Part shown: one piece after another, positions 14,280 through 30,024 of the stretch
How the letters are laid out: every line of letters begins with the position of its first letter
Numbering within the stretch: the first letter of the stretch is position 1
NCBI GenBank assembly: GCA_034670405.1
Contig: JAXDDX010000001.1
Span: forward strand, 7,366,001-7,430,000
Length of the DNA: 64,000 nt
Reading direction: 5' to 3'
Source of the DNA: Hoplostethus atlanticus
Taxonomy: Eukaryota > Chordata > Actinopteri > Trachichthyiformes > Trachichthyidae
The notes under the pieces: generated by a model
What the model saw: the letters and a program-made list of their open reading frames with translations, nothing else
Databases searched by the model: none
What the model was told of the DNA's origin: nothing
Translations under genes and position numbers: made by a program

Positions 14280-14474
14280 AAAAAAAGTATTCCTTGCACT
14301 ACTTGTATATTTATTTTTCTTCTTGTATATTTTGAGGATCTTTTTTATACAGTTTGTTGACCTTAAATGTGTTTATTGTATAGTGATGTGTGCCTCTCTC
14401 TTGTTCTGCACTGCTGCATAACTGCAATGTCACCTCTGGGACAATAAAGAGCCATCTAATCTAATCTAATCTAA
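14280..14474 (+). repeat. LINE-type 3' tail ending in (TCTAA)n
   Basis: A CTGCACTGCTGCATAACTG segment is followed by CTGGGACAATAAAGAGCC and a TCTAA tandem tail. GGGAC(A/T)AATAAAG plus a short tandem repeat tail is the usual 3' end of fish L2/CR1-like non-LTR elements. Only the tail is present; no reverse transcriptase frame precedes it. Confidence 0.6.
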
Positions 14475-17400
14475 AAAGGACAAAGTATTATACTGTGCTC
14501 TAATACCTGTACAATGTTCTCCGACAGTGATGTGGTCAATGTGATTAACACAGTGTTTGATGGTGAGTTGGAATAGTCGCCAAGTACTGCTGCAAGGCTG
14601 TGACGTGTCTGACTCTTTTCTCTTCACTTGTCAGTCTTTCTCTGCGTATACTCCCTGACAGCAAAATTAGAATTTGCTAAACGCCGAGATGTATGACACA
14701 CAACCTCAGTGTTGCTTTCAATCTGCCAGAGGCTGATTGCTGAGGAGGCTGAAATCTGAAGAAGACAAGCAGTGCTCAGAATGCATTGACTCTGCATCCT
14801 CTTGAAAGTGAATTGGTGCTGTATGACTTGACTGACTGACCCTCGCTGCTGCTGTGTTGTTGTCGGGCTTCGGTAATCATGAGAAGACCCTATTAGCTTG
14901 TGAGCCAATGGTTCCCGGTTCAGAGGTTAGAACTTGGTGAGTACACTGCTGCTCACACATTTGGCATCCCAGTACTCACACAACGTGCGTTAATCCTATT
15001 AAAATAGATCGCTTACATACTGTATAACACCAAGTCAATGGGGAGACATGTAATCTCATTGCCTCTGAAAAAGAAAGATTGCCCTAAAGATACTTAAAGT
15101 GGTATTAATTTCACTCTATTGATGGGGCCCAGAGATGGGAACGGGGCTGATACTGTGTCACTAGTGAGACGTTTGACAGGGAGAAATGGGTTACATGAAT
15201 AGTCCATGAGCTTTGGAAGCACATATTCCCACACATCTGCAACCTGTTTGGCCCACTGGAAATGTCAGGTTTTATGGAATAGGAGTACAACGATGGAAAA
15301 GTAAAGAAACATGTTATTCAAAAACTAGTTTGACTTAAATCCTGTTTCAATGTAGTTTTGCAATATCAATTAATTCACGTGTGACATGTTGCCGCAAACC
15401 TCATTGGCTCCCACTTGCAGTGACACACACACCAGTGTCTTGGGGAGCATCAAAAAATGTATTACAGATACTAGCCAACAAGGAAAAAGGGATTTGAATT
15501 CATTACACATTGATATGTTTCCTTCATACGTAAAACCAAATGGGTAAATGAAGCCATGGCCAGCGAAAGACCAGAGGATAATGCAAAGTCTGAACTGTCA
15601 CTCATCTGCCCTCACATCATTATAGAGCAAAATAAACTCACTTCCAGTGGAGCTTGTCAGCTTATCTGGGAGCTAATTAATCCTAAGCAGCAGTGCCTTG
15701 GAGAGTAATGCTGCAGTGCCTACCCATGCTAATGAGTCCTGCCTGCTCATCTGAACTGAGGCCATCACATGTTTACATGGTTACAGCTTTAAGAAATCAG
15801 TGTCTGCAGCAGCAGCAGCGACTGCAGGGGGAATAGCTCTACCCTGGCAAAGTAAGGTATAATGAGAACAATGTGAAACTGCTACTGCAACTGAAACTAT
15901 GAATACTAGCTTCAGTTAAGACTGTAAGAATAAATCAGGACGATCACATGAGGAGTCACTCATTCCAAACCATGTTCATATGCTGGATGAGGAATCTTTC
16001 TGATTCCCTCTCTGATGGTGTTGAGCTGCAACAAGGTGATTTTACTTTTCACTAAAAAACATTACTTAAGAAGACAGGACTTAGCCTCCTATTATAGATT
16101 GCACTGATATATGCATGCCGACATGTCTGATCAAAATAGCAACTTGAAAACATATAGAGAAAAATGTCTGTATCATCTCCTCCTAGCTATGATTATGGAG
16201 AAATGGATTACAGGTAATATAACTGCAGTAACCTGAATATAGTTACTTTTGAACAAGAATTGGAATTACTCGTTTACTGACACAAACATTGTAGCTAAAT
16301 TTGTAATGGAAAATAAAAGACTAAAGCCAAAATACTTATTGGAAGTCTATAATACTCACTGAGGTGAGATGAAGATATCTTTGAAAGGACGCGTGGACTG
16401 AATGATGATGTGTGGATGTACAATATGTTGCACAGGCAACCTAAGAGATGAAACGACTTGCCTTTTCCATTAAATTCAGTGAAGCATTGAATGGATCACA
16501 TCTAAGTGTGAGATAAAATGTTTCCATAGTGAGTTAGAATGCAGATGAGCTTAAACATTAGCAGAGGTTTTTTTCCCACATTGTTTGTCGGGTCTACATA
16601 GAGAGCAACAAGGCAGCCTTTCTAATCTATTTGAAGTGCTCTCCAAATCTGTGTTTGATTTTGAGGGCCCATCCAATATAAGGAACACTGAACTGACTAT
16701 TATGAGCTGCTTTGCTCCATCAGTTAGTGTGAGATGAAGCACGAGATCCAATCACAAGGAAAAGCCAGCAGCATATATGCCTAAGGGACACTTTAGTGTC
16801 AGAATATATATATGGATTCAGTTTGGAGCATCTGCAAGACAAGGCACACAGACAATGAAAGACAATTACTTGTTTCCCTGCTGCATTTGAAGCACCCAAA
16901 GATGCACAGTCATAGTTATAGATAAACAAGCTTTCATGGTGGGGAACACAAAATAATTGTTAATCAATCCTGCAGACCTTTATAATATTGTGCTCTCACA
17001 GTTAAGTAGAGGTGGGTGGAAAAGCTGCTGACATCAGTGTAAAAACTAGATTGAGTGATCTGAAGTGTTTATCTGTGATTGTTTGAACAATTTCAATAAC
17101 ACATATCACAGCTGCAAAACATATGGGCCACACTAGACATATATCTGCCATTTTAGGAAGACACTTGGTGGTCTGGGTGATCCTTATTACATACAGTGGA
17201 GTTGTATAGCATAACAGCAGACAGAATATCACAAAAGGTTTTATAATAAGCTTCAAAAAGTCCAATTAATCTTATTTTTCCCATTACCATGTAGCGTATG
17301 AAGATGAGTTATGGCTAAATATTATCTGTGTTCATAGATGATGATGAATATTACCTGCAATAGCTCTAAAATGATTTGATTGCATTCATTATTTTCATGT

Positions 17401-20289
17401 TGTCTTTCCGTGCTTATAGTAAGAGACTACAAATAATGGCAGATCATTCTGGGACTTCTGCTCATTGGATTGCAGAGACAGATAATTGCAATCAGTTGTT
17501 TCAAATTGCTTCGATAATTACTATTATAGTTAATTACTATTAATAAGTACTATTATCCAACCTCTCACTGAACAGCAATAAGATTCACAAAACAGATTTG
17601 ATACATAGACAGCCTTTCTGAAAGCCAATATATTTTGATGCAGGCTATCCTCTCATAAAGAAATGGACCCACAAAAAAATAAGAGATTGCCTCTATTAAA
17701 CCCAAAAAGTCAATTATGATGATGAATGTAAGATACATATTGTCAAAGCATTTACTGTATGAATTTCAAGACCCAGCATAGCCTACATTGTGACTGTTAA
17801 CCTTAACCCTTCCCTAGTGCTTGTGACTATCCCTGGAAACCTTATGGGATGGAGGATTTATTATTCTACTAATCCTCTTACAAGACAATAATCAATTTTG
17901 TCTTCATAAGGCACTTAAAAATGTAAATGACTATTCATCACTGTTCTTCCTACTGGGAGAGCAGTTTAATGGTGTGAAACAAAACACTGCCTTATTTCCA
18001 TACAGGAGCAGGAAAGGAATTAACCCCCGCGTCGCCCAGGGTGTGTCAAGAGGCTGCTTCAAATTGCTTCCCGGATATTGACACCACAGCCCAGTGTGCT
18101 ATGCAAACATGACAGGCCGACTCTGCGGGGTAGCATCCAGATTCATAATCTGGACATGACAGCAGACAACATATTGGAACAAATAAAGAAGCATGTACAC
18201 TTATTTCACCTCTGATTTTACTTAAAAGTGATCTTGGACACCATCAGCAAATGCTATGAAGGTTCAGGAAATTCTTGTTTAGATTTTGTCCAGCTCAGTG
18301 GGGTCTGTGAGTGAACTGATTTCTCACAAGTGACGGTTTCCAGCCAAACGTGTCCACTCCGGCCAGCTGAATATCTATTTCCGTGCCCTTTGCGTGAAAA
18401 ACCTTTCAGAAGCACCAGCCCAGCCAACCCAACCACTGGGATTGTTTGACCTTATTCTGAGATGGAAAACATGGCATCTGAACTGATTCCTTATCTCACA
18501 GACAAATAACTAGATAGAGGTGTTTATCTTTGAGAGGATGCCTGCTTTGATACCGCTTTTGCAATAAATCTGTCTCAAGTCTTCAAAGAGCCACTACTGT
18601 CTCTGTGGAACATAGTCTCCCAGCGTCAAAGCGTTCAAAAGCTTCACAGAGGCGTTGTCTGAGCTTTTGACTGCAGTGTGTTTAATTGCTTGGGTAGGTA
18701 CAGTAACTGAGGTGAACAAGTATGAGGGCCAGCTTTACCATGAAATGTCTGTCCATTTATGGTGTCTGTTGTCAAAAGATCTGAATTTGACATGAATTTA
18801 AGAAAACACAAGGCTTCATTTACCATGTAAGAAAGATGTGCCTCACTAACGTTATCCTCAAAAGGCATTTCCCTGAGATACGCCACTATTTGACATAAAG
18901 CAATCATTGTGTTTACATTATTTAGAGACCATCAATAGAAAGCCATGTAGAAAATCCTTTAAAAAGGGTAGACATAATGCAAATGTCAAGACAATTTTCA
19001 CCTTCATTGAGTGAAAAATGCTATCAGCTATTGTCCTGCCCAGCTATTATACTGAACAGTCATTTTATCAGTGTCAGGAACAGAGAGAAACTATTGTAAA
19101 TCAATCAATGCTATTCTCTCAAACTAGATTCACTTTCCAGAGAACAAAGAAGAAGAGAACCAATCGCAGGCTTGGCACACACTGTGATAAAGGGTAGATA
19201 TTCAAGGAACATGCATTGGCTTTAGATTAGCTAATTACTTTTCAAATTGACCCATTTATCTTGATCCGACAGGCTTCTAGATAATAGTAGTATATTACTT
19301 ATTTTTGCAGTGCTAAAGATCCTTTGTCACTGGTGGACAATGCTTGGATCCACCCATACGTCTTAGAAACACAGTATGTTAGACAGTATGTGTGTGCTTT
19401 TTTTATGGTCATTCGCCAGGATACCTTCAAAAAAACTGAAGCTAGAGCCATGAAACAAAAATGAATGCTATGTGGGGCTAGGGCACCGTGCACCAAATGG
19501 CCTGAAGGAGTGAACACTATAATTAAACATGGCATTTGAAACGTTTAACTCAAACACCACGGGTACTTGGTACATATATACAGCTGCACTTCGTTTACAT
19601 TTGTCAATTAGACCATCAAGCTCTGCCATGATGGATTTTCCTTGATTTCCACTTTAGAAAAGAAAAATTCAATAATATAAACCATCCGTTAACCAATGGA
19701 CCTGACAAAGGATGTGGCCAAAGGAAACTGCCCATACACCATGACAGTGTGTCTTATCATCATAACAATCCTATGCTGTGTACAGATAAGGAACAATGTT
19801 TGCAGAAGCGTTTTAAAGTTGACCAATAGGGCAGCATGAGCCAGTCAGAGCCAGCATTTTTCAAAGATGAACCCAATTAAAGCCCATCTTTTTTTGCTCA
19901 TAACCACATTCTGTAGGATGTAACACACGCATACATGCATACATACACGGATACACACACACACTCATGCACACACGCACAAAAACATAGAGTAAAGTCC
20001 ATGTGTGTCGAATGAATTGGGAAAGGGGCCGGTAGATGTGGTTGTAGAGATTAGGTTACATCAACAACTGGACACGATGAGAGCAAAGACTGTGAGCTGC
20101 AACATGGCCTCTTGAGAAGAAAATAGTGCAGTCTCTTCTACAGTCGCCCTCAGAATTTTCTTTATCCACAGCCATGGTACACAGAAGTACAAATTGAACC
20201 CAACTCAATCAACCCTGATGGCATTATAAAATATTACAGCCAATTAGAAACTGGCATAGAAACATGTTTAGTCTTGTAAATATCTTTTT
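14475..20289. other. Non-coding; scattered enhancer-like cores, no gene seen
   Basis: No convincing exon. Two stretches look like conserved non-coding DNA: 15,590-15,780 (GGGAGCTAATTAATCCTAAG, CCATGCTAATGAGTCC) and 18,010-18,150 (CpG-bearing, with TATGCAAACATGACAGG). A (CA)-rich patch lies near 19,950-19,980. The remainder is AT-rich and featureless. Confidence 0.4.
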
Positions 20290-20547
20290 ATAAAAAATTC
20301 TTCTAGGTAAATACTTTTATATTATTTATACTACACTACTTCTCTGCACCTTATCACCATTTGAATACTGTTTTATTTTATCTTTCTTTAATCACTTATT
20401 TACTTATTTTTACTTATTTACTTATTTACTTATTTGTCTTATTTGACTTACTATGTAAAGTTGAGTTGGCTCTGAGACCAATTTCATTACTGGTAATGAT
20501 GTTTGCATTGTTATCAAGTATATGACAATAAACTTGAAACTTAAAAC
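20290..20547 (+). repeat. LINE-type 3' tail
   Basis: TACTACACTACTTCTCTGCACC, a (TTACTTAT)-rich stretch, then TATGACAATAAACTTGAAACTT. GACAATAAA(C/G) followed by a short direct repeat (GAAACTTAAAAC) is a common end of fish non-LTR elements. No coding part is present. Confidence 0.5.
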
Positions 20548-23500
20548 TAGGGCAGCGAAACACCATAGTTATGTGAGCACAACAAACATGGCATTATAAA
20601 AGTGCGTATTGTGCATATCTTGTGGAGGTCTCATGCTGTCATGAGATCAACACCTGTCATGTCAAGACATTTGTGTGAAGTGAATGTGCCCCATGTCTGC
20701 TAAGAACAGACTCCTCCCATAACTCATTTTACATGTCTGATGACAATAAATGCAATATACTACGTTGCATTCCTTTGGTATTATAGCTGAGCATTTTTTG
20801 TTGTGCTCTCATTTGAAAGCTATTTGTCTAATTCAGTCTGTCTGCTTCTTTTATGTAAGGTTGTTTTTTTACGGACTAATGAAGTAAAAAATAACATGAC
20901 TTGGTTTAAATTGTCCATAAATACGATTCCTCTCTGGAGTTTGTGTCAGTTTGTGTGAATGAGCCTTGTTGCAGACTGACATCAGTTTGTGGGATCTCAC
21001 TGACAAGCATCCCATTCATCAGCAGCCTGTTTATAGTAAATAATGAAATGGACAGTTTGTTCAGATGTGACTACACAGAGAACATGAATGTAGTTGGAGG
21101 GTCAGGGTGCTTCAAGACTGAACAACCCAGGTTTTATCTTTGGGGATCAATGTGGTAGCGCATTATTATTAATGAGACAAAAGCTGAAATACAGAATATA
21201 TTTTGAGGCTGAAAACGAAGGCTTGAGGCTTAACATGTGCCACACCAATTGAATTGTGAAGACAGACTCATTAAAGTCTGCCTCCCCTTGTGTGACAGCA
21301 GCCATTTGTTTAAGTACCTATCTTCTCCCCAGCCTACCCAGAGTGATAAGTCAAAGCATGAGAGCTCTTGCAGAGGCACCTGACAAATGACATTGTATAT
21401 TGTACATTGTATACCTGCTTCAGATCGTGGCAGCATCACTTTGGAAGAATAATGTCCAAGAGGAATCAATTTCCTCCAACAAATCTCAGCAGAGAAAACT
21501 CTTCAAGATATAGTCCATAAAGAGTCCATGTCCATGTCCAATGTCCAAGGACAGATTTGAGTAAGATTATGTCATTCGACAAAATACATCTAGTGGATCA
21601 ATGAAATCGTTCACATAATTTCAATTAAATAATCAGATTTATTTATTCAATAATTGGTAGCCCAAGAAATACCAGAGACCAGTCTTCATATTTACACTCA
21701 AATTGTTGTCTTCGTGTTTTTTTGAGAGAATATCACGAGCAAGCTCCATTCTTTAAAAAATATGCGACTTGTGACCAATATTGATTATTTGGACTAATGC
21801 CTTAGTAGGAACCATGTTTTGGAAATCATTTTTTCTTCTTGACGTTCAAGACCGGATGAGATTTAAGCTTCACATGAAACCAAAAGAAAATGATTTGCTC
21901 TGAACCATTTATAGTTCATGGGGAAACACATTTTTAAAATGATTATCCTGAGAACTTGTTTCGGCTCTCAGAAGGAACTGCTCTAAAATTTGTTCTTCTT
22001 CGATCAGACCTACAACCAAATGGTTCTTCAAAGATTCAACCTTATCATATAGCAAGTCATTAAAACCCAAACATGTTTCCAGCTGGAACTATCTATGCAC
22101 AGTATCTCACCTTCTATACACTTCAGATCCTATATTTTAGCATGACTCCATGCTGATCATTGCATCAGAATCTGATGAGAATCAGTTTCATTGCGAAGTG
22201 TGCATTGTGCTACTTTTGCACAAGGAATTCAATATGGCGGTTGCTTGTGTAGATAACATTAAACCTAACTGATCCAGACACAAGTAATGAGCTGTAGAAC
22301 AACCACCACACTCTGGATATTCACCTAAGACTATGTAGAATATCAGCAATTTCAGCATAAAAAGAAACAAATAACAATATCACATCACTGTGATGTTGCG
22401 GTTGGTTTGCTGTGACCTTTTTGCAGTCACGATTTTTAAACTATCCTCTCAGTGAACAAGTCCTTGTCAGACAGAAAGTGTTGTGGGAGTCGTGAAGGGT
22501 TAAGCTGCTGTGCTCTGTCTGTATTTCAGTTCCATTATAGCAGTCTCCCTCTGGCTGTATCGAGTGTCTGCTGCTCAGGATGTGGTGTAACAATTAATCC
22601 TCAGATTGATTCACTTCCTATTGAATTGCCCCCAAACTCAAGATGTAATTCAACCTGTCCTCGTTAAGCCTAGACCCTGCTCCACTCACTCAACATTAAG
22701 AAGAGGTGAAACATGGTTGACAATATGAAACAATTGTTTATTCATCAATATCAGTTCATTTGAAATGGCAATAGTTTTATAGCTTAGTGTTGCTTGCATA
22801 GCAGCATGTCTGAAGTCAGTGCAATATTTCAAATTGATGGGGAGTAAATGTTATTAAGGAAATAGTAATTGAATTGCCGTGAATATATGACTGGAAAGCA
22901 CCTGTATTTGTCTTTGTCTTTGATAAATGTATGACAGTGAATATATTGTGGTGGATAATGTGTAGGGAAGGTTTGTTTTGCAGATTATTTACCAGTTCTG
23001 TTTTTTAGTTATTTGGGAATGAACAATGCAATACTTCACTGTACAAATTTGATTGGTGGCATGAATGTGAATTGTGGAAGTAATTTGATATCATAAGGTA
23101 TCTAGTAATAAAGAGTGAGCTATCTTTGCTTGCAAAATAAGTTTATATAAATGAGGCATCAAAGTAAGATACTCTTCACTTTTTCTGTCACGTTTTGTCA
23201 GGACTATATGAATGAGTTTCAAATTGAATGGGCTCCTACAAGCGGCGAAATGTAATGTGACTTTGATTCATGTATCTCACAACATGCTCAAGGTGGATCT
23301 GAAATAGCAGAGATGAGAGAAAAACTCAATCACGTTGCCTTTTTTCCATCAAGTCTCTCATCAAGTCCTCAACTGTAGCTGTGGAATCGTCAAAATGTGC
23401 CGCATTCTCAGATAGCCTCCGATCACATTTCCATCAATAAAGTGTTGGGGCAGAGTAAGATTTCATATCACGATTGGGAGATGTTCATATTAAAAGGCTC

Positions 23501-26500
23501 TCGGTGCAATCAATCTATCCTAGGGGACATCATGAAAAGCTAAGTAATTATTATCAGCAGCAGCATTTTTAGGACAGTCCTCTTCACCGTGGTTTTAGCA
23601 CCTTTTTGCACTCGGGGTCATGTGGATGCTTTGAAATTATAAGACCAATTATTTCATAATTGGGGGATTTGTGTGTGAGGTTCAGTTGGCCAGATAGTTT
23701 AAACCACTGAATTCTGAGGACAGTACGCGATGAACATTATTGTGCAACATGAGACGTTAACAATACTAATTCCCTTCAAAGGCAATGGGCTTTTCACAAG
23801 TCCTTTAAAACCTCTCTTTCCCAGTCAGAAAGTGCCAGAGGGAAAACCACAAGGCTGCACTTTGATCTTGCCAGGTCTATCACTTTTGATAAGCGCTTCT
23901 GAAGCAAATGAGCAAAACATTGAGCAACGAGCAAGCTGCTGTACGGCATGTTAATTCATATAAACTGTGGGAAGCTCAAACTGCACTGCAAATGGTTTTT
24001 GTTTATGTCCTTATTTTCATTTTTGGCATAGATTTAATCCATGAAGAACATAATGATTCTGACAATAATTCAAGATAAGCTAAGTCTGAATTGTCAGTGT
24101 GCCGGATAACATTGTACATTTCACAAAGAAACTGTCAAAAGAGATATTTTATTATGCAATTATTAAAACAACAGTCTAAGAAATGGAATGGAATATAATA
24201 TTAATACAGGGCAATATGTGAGAGGATTAGACTTGATGTAACAACCACAGAATGGTTTTAAATTGGTTGCAATGGCTTTGAACAGTCTCATTTCTCACCA
24301 TGCCCTACATGCACTATATGTGCAAATGTGCTAAATTAGGTCTGAGATTGAGATCATGTTTTTTGTCTGCAGTCCTAGAAAGGATCACAGGACTGCGTTG
24401 TTGCAAGGATGATGGATGTCAATTCTCTGAACTAAATTACAGTTCCATGTAACTTTTGTTAGATTCATTTCAACTACTGACCACTCACAACCCTTTGAAA
24501 TAATGGAATGCAAAGTTTGAAACTGAGAGCTACCCATCCCTTAATAATTGTAGACACACAATGACGCATCAATGTGTTGTGTGTAAATAAGTTTAAATCC
24601 TCCTTTCACTCAGCAGAGGGAGAGGCTTGCCTAAGCTATGCCTAAAATATCTTCTGTATTGCACTCTGTTAGTTAGAGGTCTGCTGGTATTGATTCATGC
24701 TAGAGCCAAGATGAGAAAACATTTCTCTAAGCTCTTTGATGTGTGGAATGCTGTACGGCTTTTCTTTACCTTCGAAACCCCTTGAGCTCTTCAGCCTTTC
24801 CCGATGCCTCCTTATGGTGGCATACAGTTATAGTAAGTTATAGTAGCTCAATAATATTTAGTTTCCTCGTGGCCTGTAGACAAACAAGGAGAAAATACTG
24901 TGTGCTCCTACTTCCTAGAGAGCTGCCAGGTACATCAAGCTGGAGAAACAGAGAATATAGAGACACTGTTTTGTGGTAAGAGTTTTAAACAAGTAAATAA
25001 TGTGTTTCTCCATCCCTTATCTCAATTTGAAGTACAAACAAAATGAATGAAACAACATCCCCCAACCACGGTGTAACTTGAAAACAAACAGGAGAAGGAG
25101 TGAGAACATTTACAGCTCATGCTCTTTGTGATAATGAGAGCCCGCTGAGCCAATCAGGAGAAAACTAACCAGCCTGGGGGCCCCTCCTGTGGAGGCACAC
25201 CATGTCGACCAAGTCCTAAATCTAAATACGCTGGAGATGTTGACTTATTGAAATGAGATGGATGTTCCTCTGTGCTGCAGCCAAATGCTGCAGTCCTCAG
25301 ACATTTGCAGAGTCATTTGAGGCACTCTTACAGGGTTTTTTTTTTCTCATACTCACATTTCTGGGTATAATTTGAAGTAATTTCCTGCCGCTGTTTGTAC
25401 AGTGCAGCGCCCCAGGCTATGTTTACAAGGTTGTGTTGGAAAGCTATAGCCATCCTATTGAGAAGAAGATGGGTGCTCACTGCCCTACCCTCATCTGATC
25501 ATGTCTCTCTGATCTACTGGAGTGGTAACTGAATATTTTGGTGAAATGAAATTGTGTTTTCTGCGCATTTTAACAAATACCAGTAAATAAAAGATATTTG
25601 AACTTCAGTTGAGTATGTTTAATATGATGGCAGTAGCATTGTTATTGTTGCTGCAAATCATATTTCATGATCATACAGTTTTATTTTACAGCTATGATGT
25701 CGTACATATCACTGTGCAAAACATGCAGAGCAGTGATGAGGATACAATAGGAGACAAGTAACTGTGAACATGAGATGCATCAGTCTCTGATCAATAATGA
25801 GCTTATGACATTGACGGACTGCAGGAATCGCAGAGAAATTGGAGAGACAAATTGTTCAGAGCTCAGGATACATAGCTCCTTGTTTCAAGGTCATCGCTTT
25901 GTCAATGTGCAGTGATTGCTGTCATGCATGATCTTCCTTGACAAACCTCACAAAGTTCCTCTTTCTATATAATATATATAAACTGTATGACCAATGTTCT
26001 GTCTATACATATTCCTTTACCATGCACCACTCAGTAGTGTTAAATCTGCTACATGTAGCGTTTTTAAACATCAACATATCATTGTCAAATGAATTGTGAT
26101 ACCTTGGTATAATTACCGTAAACAAATGTGACAATTGAGCTGATTGGTAGCCTCTCCCTCACTGCAGCTGTATTGTTAGTGCTTGCGTTTGTCCAAATTA
26201 AGTCCAAATTTCCCATAAACCCCACAGCTTCCTGTCTTAAAGAGGACGTTGCTACTTCCTTCCTTCCTTCAAAGTGATTTTTTTAAAGGGCCTCTTGTTC
26301 ACTTGTTCCGAGATTGCGACAGACTCAGAAAACTTTAGCTCTATTTGTGTTGGAAGAAAAGCGCCCTCATGCCGCTTTGTGCTGTAAAGCAATCTCCATT
26401 TTCTGCCCTAAAGCAATCCAGCAGATTTCCTCTGAAATCCGACCCAGTGGCACACATGATAAAATGCAGTGTAGAGGACCGATCTTCTCGTCTCATTTGT

Positions 26501-29500
26501 TTATAGTAATTATACTAATGTCTCAAAATGAATGTGGTATGTCAATGATTTAGTGATGATCCACGTAGCACCTTTAAGTACTGACCACACCAAATGTTTC
26601 ACCCAGAAACTTTTACAGCAACATTTCAACCCAATTTGGTTCTTTGTCAGGCAACACATCAGGTTTAAATATTATACAACTGAGACGCCGTACGAGGCTA
26701 CAGCTTCTTTCAATATGTGTCCTCTGTTTTTACCCTGCACTTTTAGGTTTTAACTGGGTAAATCAGTTGTGCTGTCCTTAAGCAAGTCCAGTAAATTCTC
26801 AACCCAGGCTTTAAATTCGGTGCTCCAGACTCATTACACTGTTTAGTCCATCTAAAGACATGCTATTATGGAAGCCCATTGCCTGCTAAATTGCTGTCCC
26901 TGACAAAAGCATAGAAAAACAGTGATGTTGGCTTCAGACTAAATAGCTCTGAAAATACCACAGCCAATAACACAAATCAGAAAATCAATACCCAAGCATA
27001 GTCTGGCCACACAGCCAATTGCTAACTCGGTATTCTTTATTCTTGTTATACAATATGCTCTATAATGTGAAAAATATTTAGGCAATCATTTTGATCATTT
27101 CCATCCATAATATTTGAGTATCAGATGAAAGATAGTAGTTTAGCCTGTGACTGAGAGGAAATATATTTATAGAGGTGTCCCTTAAGTGGCCTGAAACTGG
27201 AATTGCAGAAATAAGAGCGTGATTGATTGCTCTCTTGCCACAGATGGATACAGGCAATAATGGTCATTGCTATAAAATAAGACATGTTACCTGACCAAAG
27301 TAGCTTTCTGAATGGAACCCACCTGTGTTAAAGCTTGGTGTAATCTCACTGCAAGAATATAATAATCACATGTTGGAACAAAAAGGACACTTCAGTCTAA
27401 GACACACACACACACACACAATATTTCACTCCCACCTCTGGATTCCCTAGGTACGATGAAGGACTACAAATAAAATATGTGAAAATATGTGAAGGAACAA
27501 GTACAATATAATATGTGACAAAGGAAGATAGAGAGCTCCCAGAATAGCACATCTTTGGCCAGATGAGAGGGATGGTGATGAATGTTTTATTTCCTGGGTT
27601 CCTTTTTATGTTGTGGGCCTGAAATGTCGCAGGCTAATCATGAGGAGGGAGGACATATTTAGCTCAATCAAAGGGAACACAAGTAACTAAAGTACTACGC
27701 TAGGGAAGACTGCATCATGCAGACGAAAATGGATTTGGTTGACAGCATCATTTCATTTGCACTAGGTGCTAAATCTGCCATTTTTGCAAGCCTCAGTGGG
27801 TGATCTAATGCTGTGGAGATCTCATCTAGAGCTGTGCTGTAGTTTGTGGCTCATACTAAGGGCGTCAGCAGCACTCCAGTGAGCCATTAATTCACAGCAC
27901 ACAAATTAATCCAAGTGCAGGCCTCTGCCACACACAGAGACCTCCTCTGCTTTCCCACCATACTCCATATTCCAGCTCTGCTCCACACAGCCACATTCTG
28001 GCACCCAGCTGAACGCAGGCGGGGAAGCTATGGGGAAAAGAGAAAAAAAAAAATCTTGGACAAACTTGAAAACACCCTCTGTCAGAGTTTTAAATAATGC
28101 ACAGTGCAAGTCAGCGTGGACTGTCTGGCCTGAAAGGAGTCATAAATACCACACACATGTCAAATCTTCACAGTGTCTGCCACATGTGAACTGCAGACAG
28201 CAACATGGGAGCCGTTGACACTGTTACAGCTCACATAGCCTGCAGAAGTTCAAATGATCATTTTAGTGATCAATCATCTTTATAGGTTTTATATTTACCG
28301 TTACAGCACATAGGTTAATGCTGTCCTTACTGTGTCAAATATTGGTGGTTTTATATACAAAGTGTGTTTGATTTGTGAAGATATTAGCGTGTAGTATGTT
28401 GTAACTCAAGTTATGTTTAATGGCTGCTACTAAGCTACATACACCTCTGACACACCATGGATTTCAACAATGCTAAACTTTATGATATTTATTCCCCTGT
28501 ATAGTAGATGTGGATGCCTTTGACAATTGACAATGCCACCATCAAAAAGCCCTTGTCCTTAGTAAGGCTTGTTTCCTTGGAAACATGCCCTGCTCTCACC
28601 TGGCCTTCCCTTTAATCTCCTGAAGCCATACTCCTGTGTAGAATCGCTGATGCTATGGTACACAATAGTCTGGCTAAAGTGATATCTTCTCTTTTTTTCA
28701 TTGCCTAGTTTTCACTTATTTCAATTTACTTGCTTAAAGGAATATACCCTGACACCCTACGACACTCGCTGCTCTAACGGATTAATATTCTCCTCATGTA
28801 TTAGACAGGATTTGCATTTGGAAAGGGTTGTCATGCAGAAAAGAGAGCAGCATCTCATACCACCCTCCAAGGAGAGCTACAACTTCTGCCAAAGCAAGAA
28901 AATAAATCACATTTATTGCATGGCAAAGTTAAATACAAGGACGCTTTTTGACCAAGAATATTAGAGGAAAGAATTAGCAACTAGATGGATAAAAAGAGAC
29001 GAACATCCAGTCACTACATGTTGTTCACACTCAATGGTTTCATATGCTGAGTTGAAATGTGCACTGCAGCATAGTGTGATAACCTTAGAGCCCTCCGAAA
29101 ACATCTAACAACAACGATAAAGGCAAACTGTATCACTCGTCGAACGGGGCTTAATTATACGCCCCTATCCTATCTATAGATTTTTCCTCTTGGCAACATT
29201 TCCTAAACATAATGCCATAAAAGCTCCTTCTACTTACTTGAGCCAATATACTTTCCAATATATTATACTGCATAATGTCAAGGTCACAAGACACAACTCA
29301 GGCTATTTGGCAGAATAAGTAGACAATGATGAATTTTGTATTCCGTTAAGTGCAAAGATACTTTAGCTCCCTTTCAGTCAGTTCAGGAGGTTCAACTCAT
29401 GCACTATGAAACGTTTTTGATCCCCAGGAGGAAGTACAAACAATCACAAGGGCTTAACAAGGGCTTTGTGTGTCACCTCCTAGGATGTTGAATATCTATG

Positions 29501-30020
29501 TCATGTTCATGTGATTGTTTTCTGATTTGGTTTCTGATATACAACCAGTCCGACAGCGCACATCCTTTTTCTCAGGTCAGTGTTTGATTCCCATAGGCAT
29601 CAATAGAAAGAGTGTTGGTCTTAGCTCATCTCTGTTAGTATTCAGCACATAAGTAGACTATCCTCTCTACTTAAACCTCTTAAGAATATTAATAAATAAT
29701 AGGGGATATGGTGAGTAGGATGGGCCCTGAATGATTCAAATGTGCAGATTAAGGTTAAAAAGAAGTGCAGCTCATCTATTTCACTATTATCCAAATATTT
29801 AAACATTTCACAGTATTTTCAACATAATGAACATGACATGAACAGTAAAGCTACAAAAACAGTCCAGGCGGTCAACGAGGTTCACCTGTGCCGAATTAAC
29901 GTGTGTGTGTCAGAGAGAGAAGCCTATGGACTGAACCATGGCAGCTTGCCCATATGCCTGGCCTCAAAAGGCTGCTACTATACAGGCTGTTAGATTTACG
30001 CCCACCAGGGGAACATCTAT
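20548..30020. other. Non-coding; no gene seen
   Basis: About 9.5 kb without a convincing exon or RNA gene. It contains a (CA)10 tract at 27,402-27,421, poly-T near 25,336 and enhancer-like patches near 23,540 and 26,290-26,460. Short ORFs (up to 88 codons) show no domain, signal or codon pattern that would support a gene. Confidence 0.45.
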
Positions 30021-30024
30021 CTAA